From positions 1-64,000 of the forward strand of contig JBAXGN010000012.1 of assembly GCA_037139415.1 (NCBI GenBank): DNA of 64,000 bases, in the 5' to 3' direction. The stretch comes from Verrucomicrobiota bacterium. GTDB taxonomy: Bacteria; Verrucomicrobiota; Verrucomicrobiia; Limisphaerales; Fontisphaeraceae. Positions 60,560 to 64,000 of the stretch are shown here, one piece after another. Both the position numbers and the translations under genes were made by a program. Numbering within the stretch: position 1 is the stretch's first letter; the number at the start of each line of letters is the position of its first letter. The notes beneath the pieces were generated by a model. The model was not told where the DNA came from. It was given only the letters and a program-made list of their open reading frames with translations, and did not search any database.

Positions 60560-62778
60560 AGAATCGGCTTTCCATATTATTGTTTGTATTGGTCAGTATA
60601 ATGGCCGCCCTGTTTGTTTACCGGGATGCCATTTGGGGGAGTTCGTTGCTGGCACCGCTGGATATTCCGGGCACAATTTTTGATAAGTTCCGACACATGC
60701 CACGGAACGCCTCCGGTATTCCCAACAACCATTACATCATTGATCAAGTCACGTTTGATCTGCCCGTGCAGACCACCGTCTATGAGGCCTGGCGCAACGG
60801 GGAGATACCATGGTGGGATCCTTATACCTACGCCGGGCGTCCGTTGTTGGCGGATGCGCATATCAATGGCACCGACCCGGTGCGGATTTTGTTATACCTG
60901 ACGCTGCCGTTTGAATACGCGTATAATTGGACGTTGATTCTGCATTCCTTCATTTGCGGGCTGGGATTGTTTGTTTTGCTGCGCCATTTCCGCTTCGCAA
61001 ACTGGATCTGTATTTTTTTGGCACTCGCCTGGCAGTATGGCGGCGGATTTGCCCTCTGGTTTGGGCATCCTTGGATTCAGGCTGCTTTTTCTTATTACCC
61101 ATGGCTCTGGTTGGTTTGGGATAAAGGAGTTCAGGGGGAGTGGCGGCGGCAACTTATACCGGCTGCGCTGCTGATTGCGGTGATTTTTTATGCGGGCAAT
61201 TTGCAATCGCACACCTACGAAGGGTTGTTTGCCATGGCTTTCCTCTTCGGCTATGCGGGATTGAACTTGGAAACCTGGCGGAAAACATTTCCCCTGGTGT
61301 TCTTCTCCAACGTTGCCGGAGCTTGTCTGGCCGCGCCGGTGTTGGCCAATCAGGTCGAGGTGTTTCTGATCGGCTTGCGTACCATCAACGTAGATGTGGC
61401 CACGGTGCATTCGGGCGGTCTGATGTCCCTCACGGGGGTGCTTCCCTGGATGATGGGCACCTATCGCACGCTTGATCTTTCAAAGCTGGTTGGTTCTACC
61501 TCCCTGGCCTTCGGTTTTATGGTTTTCATTGGTTCGGCGGCGTTCTTGCTGGCCGGGTGGGCGGTTTGGAAAAATCGGGATGCCACTCGCACCCCATTGC
61601 GGCGTACCGCCATGTGGCTGGTTTGCATCTACTTTGTGATTGTTTCAACCCGGCTATACAACGTTTTTTACAGCCGCAGCACCGGTTTGCCCTTGCTGGG
61701 ATTCGCGGTCCTTGCCGCCCTTGGCGCTGAAGCTTTGTGCGCCGCTAAAATTAATCGCCGAGCCGGCACGGTGATGTTGGTGTTGACACTGGCGCTGGCC
61801 GCCGGACCGAATATCGTTGGATTCGTGATTTATCCCCACTATCAGGAGAAAGTCCGCCAACAGTTGTTGGAACAGCAGGCCCGCCAGGCGTCGCTGGACT
61901 CATTGCCGGCCTTGCGTCATTTCCAGGTGGATAATTGGAACCGGGAATCTACGTTCAGGAATCCAGAGATGATGGTGGCTTGGTTGGGCGTGCTGTTGCT
62001 GGGCGTGTTGTTCTGGCGTCCCGCTTGGTTGGGCCAGCCATGGAGTATTCCCGTGCTGCTGCTCTTGAATCTGCTGCCGGTATTAATGTTTTACCAACGA
62101 TTTATGCCGCGCTACCCGATGGCGCAATGGGAGCAGTTAAAGGCGGGCGGACCGGAGCAGCAACGTGTCCTGCCGCTGTTGGCTCGTCAGCCGCTGCGGC
62201 TTTATGAGAAATCCCCGGCCATTTCCAGCATGTTGTTTCCCAATGCCATGTCGCACTTGTACCATATTCATACAGTTCACGGATATTCCGCCATGCAACC
62301 GCGCAGCCTGTACTTGATGGAGAATGACGCGCGTGCCGCACTCGGCAAACCGATAGCGGACTACGATTATGAAACGCTGGCGGGTGGACGGCCAACCGGG
62401 ATTTTGCACACCAATTTTCCGGGCAAACTGGCGCGGTTTCAATGGAGCGGGTTGCTGGAGCGTCCGATCCAAGTTTCTGCGGAGAGCCTGAATCATATTG
62501 AATTGGCGATTGGCCCGGGCCCCATCGCCACGCTGCTCTGGACCGATACTTATTATCCAGGGTGGCACGCTGAATTGGATGGAAAACCGTGGGACATCGC
62601 ATTGAAAAAGCCTTGTTTTAGCCGTTTGGAAATCCCCTCGGGCTCGCATCGTCTGGCTTTGCATTATCGTCCGCATTACCTGCCGTTCAGCCTGTGGCTG
62701 GTGGCGTTCGCTGTCTCGGGCCTCATTGCCGCTCTGCCGATGAAACGTGAGACCAAGGCTCCAATGGCAACGCCCTGA
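60556..62778 (+). CDS. YfhO-like membrane glycosyltransferase
   Basis: 740 residues. About 11-12 membrane segments; the large first loop includes IPWWDPYTYAGRPLLADAHI, typical of GT-C-type YfhO proteins, which use polyprenyl-phosphate sugars. The C-terminal soluble beta domain (IATLLWTDTYYPGWHAELDG, then SRLEIPSGSHRLALHYRPHY) is also standard for the family. It overlaps the methyltransferase by 4 bp and is the last gene of the surface-glycan run. Confidence 0.9.
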   Translation: MKNRLSILLFVLVSIMAALFVYRDAIWGSSLLAPLDIPGTIFDKFRHMPRNASGIPNNHYIIDQVTFDLPVQTTVYEAWRNGEIPWWDPYTYAGRPLLADAHINGTDPVRILLYLTLPFEYAYNWTLILHSFICGLGLFVLLRHFRFANWICIFLALAWQYGGGFALWFGHPWIQAAFSYYPWLWLVWDKGVQGEWRRQLIPAALLIAVIFYAGNLQSHTYEGLFAMAFLFGYAGLNLETWRKTFPLVFFSNVAGACLAAPVLANQVEVFLIGLRTINVDVATVHSGGLMSLTGVLPWMMGTYRTLDLSKLVGSTSLAFGFMVFIGSAAFLLAGWAVWKNRDATRTPLRRTAMWLVCIYFVIVSTRLYNVFYSRSTGLPLLGFAVLAALGAEALCAAKINRRAGTVMLVLTLALAAGPNIVGFVIYPHYQEKVRQQLLEQQARQASLDSLPALRHFQVDNWNRESTFRNPEMMVAWLGVLLLGVLFWRPAWLGQPWSIPVLLLLNLLPVLMFYQRFMPRYPMAQWEQLKAGGPEQQRVLPLLARQPLRLYEKSPAISSMLFPNAMSHLYHIHTVHGYSAMQPRSLYLMENDARAALGKPIADYDYETLAGGRPTGILHTNFPGKLARFQWSGLLERPIQVSAESLNHIELAIGPGPIATLLWTDTYYPGWHAELDGKPWDIALKKPCFSRLEIPSGSHRLALHYRPHYLPFSLWLVAFAVSGLIAALPMKRETKAPMATP

Positions 62779-62838
62779 CGGTGTTTTTCTGCAACTAATC
62801 GCAGGGCGACTCCTGCCAATCCGCAATCAATACCCGGC

Positions 62839-64000
62839 TTAAGTTGGCGTTGCGGTCTTGATTTCCACCACATCGTGCGGAGCAGATTCCCGCATCCCGG
62901 CGGTTGTGATTTGAGTAAACCGGGCTTTCTCGCGCAACAGCGCGAGGTTGGCCGCTCCGAGATAGCCCATGCCGGATTGAATGCCGCCAATGAGTTGGGT
63001 CAGCACCCGGTTGACCGAGCCACTGGATTCCTTGAGCGCCTCGATCCCCTCGGCCGCAACTTTGCGCGTGGCATCCGTCGAGTGACCATACCGGGCGGCG
63101 GAACCCGCTTTCATGGCGGCCAGACTGCCCATGCCACGGTATTTCTTATAATACTTGCCGCCGATTTCGATGACTTCCCCGGGCGCTTCATCGCAGCCGC
63201 CAAAGATGCCGCCGCACACGACCGCGTGGGATAACGTCAACGCTTTCACGATGTCACCGGATTTCGTAATGCCGCCATCCGCAAGAATGGTGACGCCCTT
63301 TTTCTGCGCCGCGCGCGCACACACATACAGCGCGGTAAGCTGGGGAATGCCCACGCCGGCCACCAGGCGCGTGGTACAGATGGATCCGGGACCCTGGCCG
63401 ATTTTGATAATGTTCGCCCCGCAATCGGCGAGATACTCCACCCCGGCGGCACTCGTGACGTTGCCGGCGATGATCGGGAGTTTGGGAAAGGCACAGCGCA
63501 ACATGCGCACGGATTCCCCCACGCCTTTGCTAAAGCCATGCGCGGTGGATACGGCCACCACATCCACGCCGCGCTCGACCAACCCGGTGACATGCGCCAG
63601 GATGCGGTCGCGATCCAGCTCGCCAAACGCGTTGCGCGTGGCGGAGACCGCCGCGCCGCACAGCAGACGCATTTTCGGGTCACGGGACGGCTTGAATTGC
63701 GCGTTTTTTTCCTGAGTGATGCGCTCCAAGTCGCTCATGGTGAACAGCCCGCAAAGACGGTCCTGCTCATCCACCACCATTAACTTGTGGATGCCGGGAT
63801 GGTCGGTAAAAAATTTATCAGCGCGCGCAATCGGGTCGCGGCCCAGTTCCTTCTTGCTGATGGTCTGCACCTGGTTGCGTGGCGTCAGCGTTTCCGCCAC
63901 CTTGCGCATGGCGTAGCGGGGTTTGACTACATGACCCGGCAGCAGACCCAGCAATTGGCCGGCGGCATCCACCACCGGAAACGTGCGGAATTGGAATTTA
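62839..64000 (-). CDS. guaB: Inosine-5'-monophosphate dehydrogenase (5' end outside window)
   Basis: At least 387 codons; the gene continues past the window edge and the start is not seen. The visible part begins in the CBS region ([20 protein letters not shown], then [20 protein letters not shown]). The catalytic core shows the loop [11 protein letters not shown] with the active Cys, [17 protein letters not shown] and [15 protein letters not shown]. It oxidises IMP to XMP in guanine nucleotide synthesis. The C-terminus ends [14 protein letters not shown]. It is convergent with the YfhO gene. Confidence 0.96.
   Translation of the reverse strand, partial: KFQFRTFPVVDAAGQLLGLLPGHVVKPRYAMRKVAETLTPRNQVQTISKKELGRDPIARADKFFTDHPGIHKLMVVDEQDRLCGLFTMSDLERITQEKNAQFKPSRDPKMRLLCGAAVSATRNAFGELDRDRILAHVTGLVERGVDVVAVSTAHGFSKGVGESVRMLRCAFPKLPIIAGNVTSAAGVEYLADCGANIIKIGQGPGSICTTRLVAGVGIPQLTALYVCARAAQKKGVTILADGGITKSGDIVKALTLSHAVVCGGIFGGCDEAPGEVIEIGGKYYKKYRGMGSLAAMKAGSAARYGHSTDATRKVAAEGIEALKESSGSVNRVLTQLIGGIQSGMGYLGAANLALLREKARFTQITTAGMRESAPHDVVEIKTATPT

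Overview
This is most likely a chromosomal fragment from a member of the Verrucomicrobiota (Pedosphaera/Limisphaerales-like), probably free-living or environmental. The evidence is indirect. There are two large pseudopilins with the H-X9-DG signature of the PVC superphylum, an exosortase with a C-terminal EpsI-like domain, a sulfatase, Tat-exported Gfo/Idh/MocA and Rieske proteins, a c-heme/HzsA-like/FGE-like fusion protein, and short dispersed repeats of the kind common in these genomes. GC content is high. I saw no tRNA, rRNA or CRISPR array.

Layout. 0-5.3 kb: a secreted glycosidase-like protein, then HIT, an unknown protein and NrdR on the minus strand, then about 1 kb of non-coding sequence with REP-like repeats and a long palindrome. 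5.3-10.7 kb: a HEAT-repeat lipoprotein and a truncated copy of its 5' end, a small membrane protein, a sulfatase, an ATP-grasp protein and an outer-membrane barrel protein. 10.8-15.1 kb: RibD, a two-component pair and DapF. 15.1-24.5 kb: secreted or surface proteins (two H-X9-DG pseudopilins around a Tat oxidoreductase, a 1268-residue multidomain cytochrome-like protein, and an Ig-domain protein).

24.5-28.8 kb is an accessory patch: a remnant joining an HsdR-like N-terminus to the 3' end of another gene, a class II Fic protein, a RhuM-like protein, and a small module of unknown genes with iteron-like repeats. 29.2-45.5 kb is a long minus-strand run in which a complete Wadjet (JetABCD) plasmid-defence system sits with near-zero gaps between a Rieske/TIM-barrel pair and an FAD oxidoreductase followed by xseB, dxs and icd. 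Upstream of these lie truA, trmL and a DUF6580-like membrane protein.

45.6-51.7 kb, plus strand: RluA-type pseudouridine synthase, ArgC, a glycosyltransferase, an M24 peptidase, L35-L20 and PheS. 51.8-53.4 kb, minus strand: a multispanning membrane protein next to a decayed glycosyltransferase. 53.7-62.8 kb: an ATPase/kinase-like protein, two tandem small pseudopilins, then exosortase, TPR protein, GT2, methyltransferase and YfhO-like protein, apparently a surface glycan/protein-sorting operon. The window ends inside guaB (minus strand).

The clearest biological system is the Wadjet locus, which is a known system in an unusual context. The least explained parts are the 24.5-28.8 kb accessory patch and the 1268-residue fusion protein.
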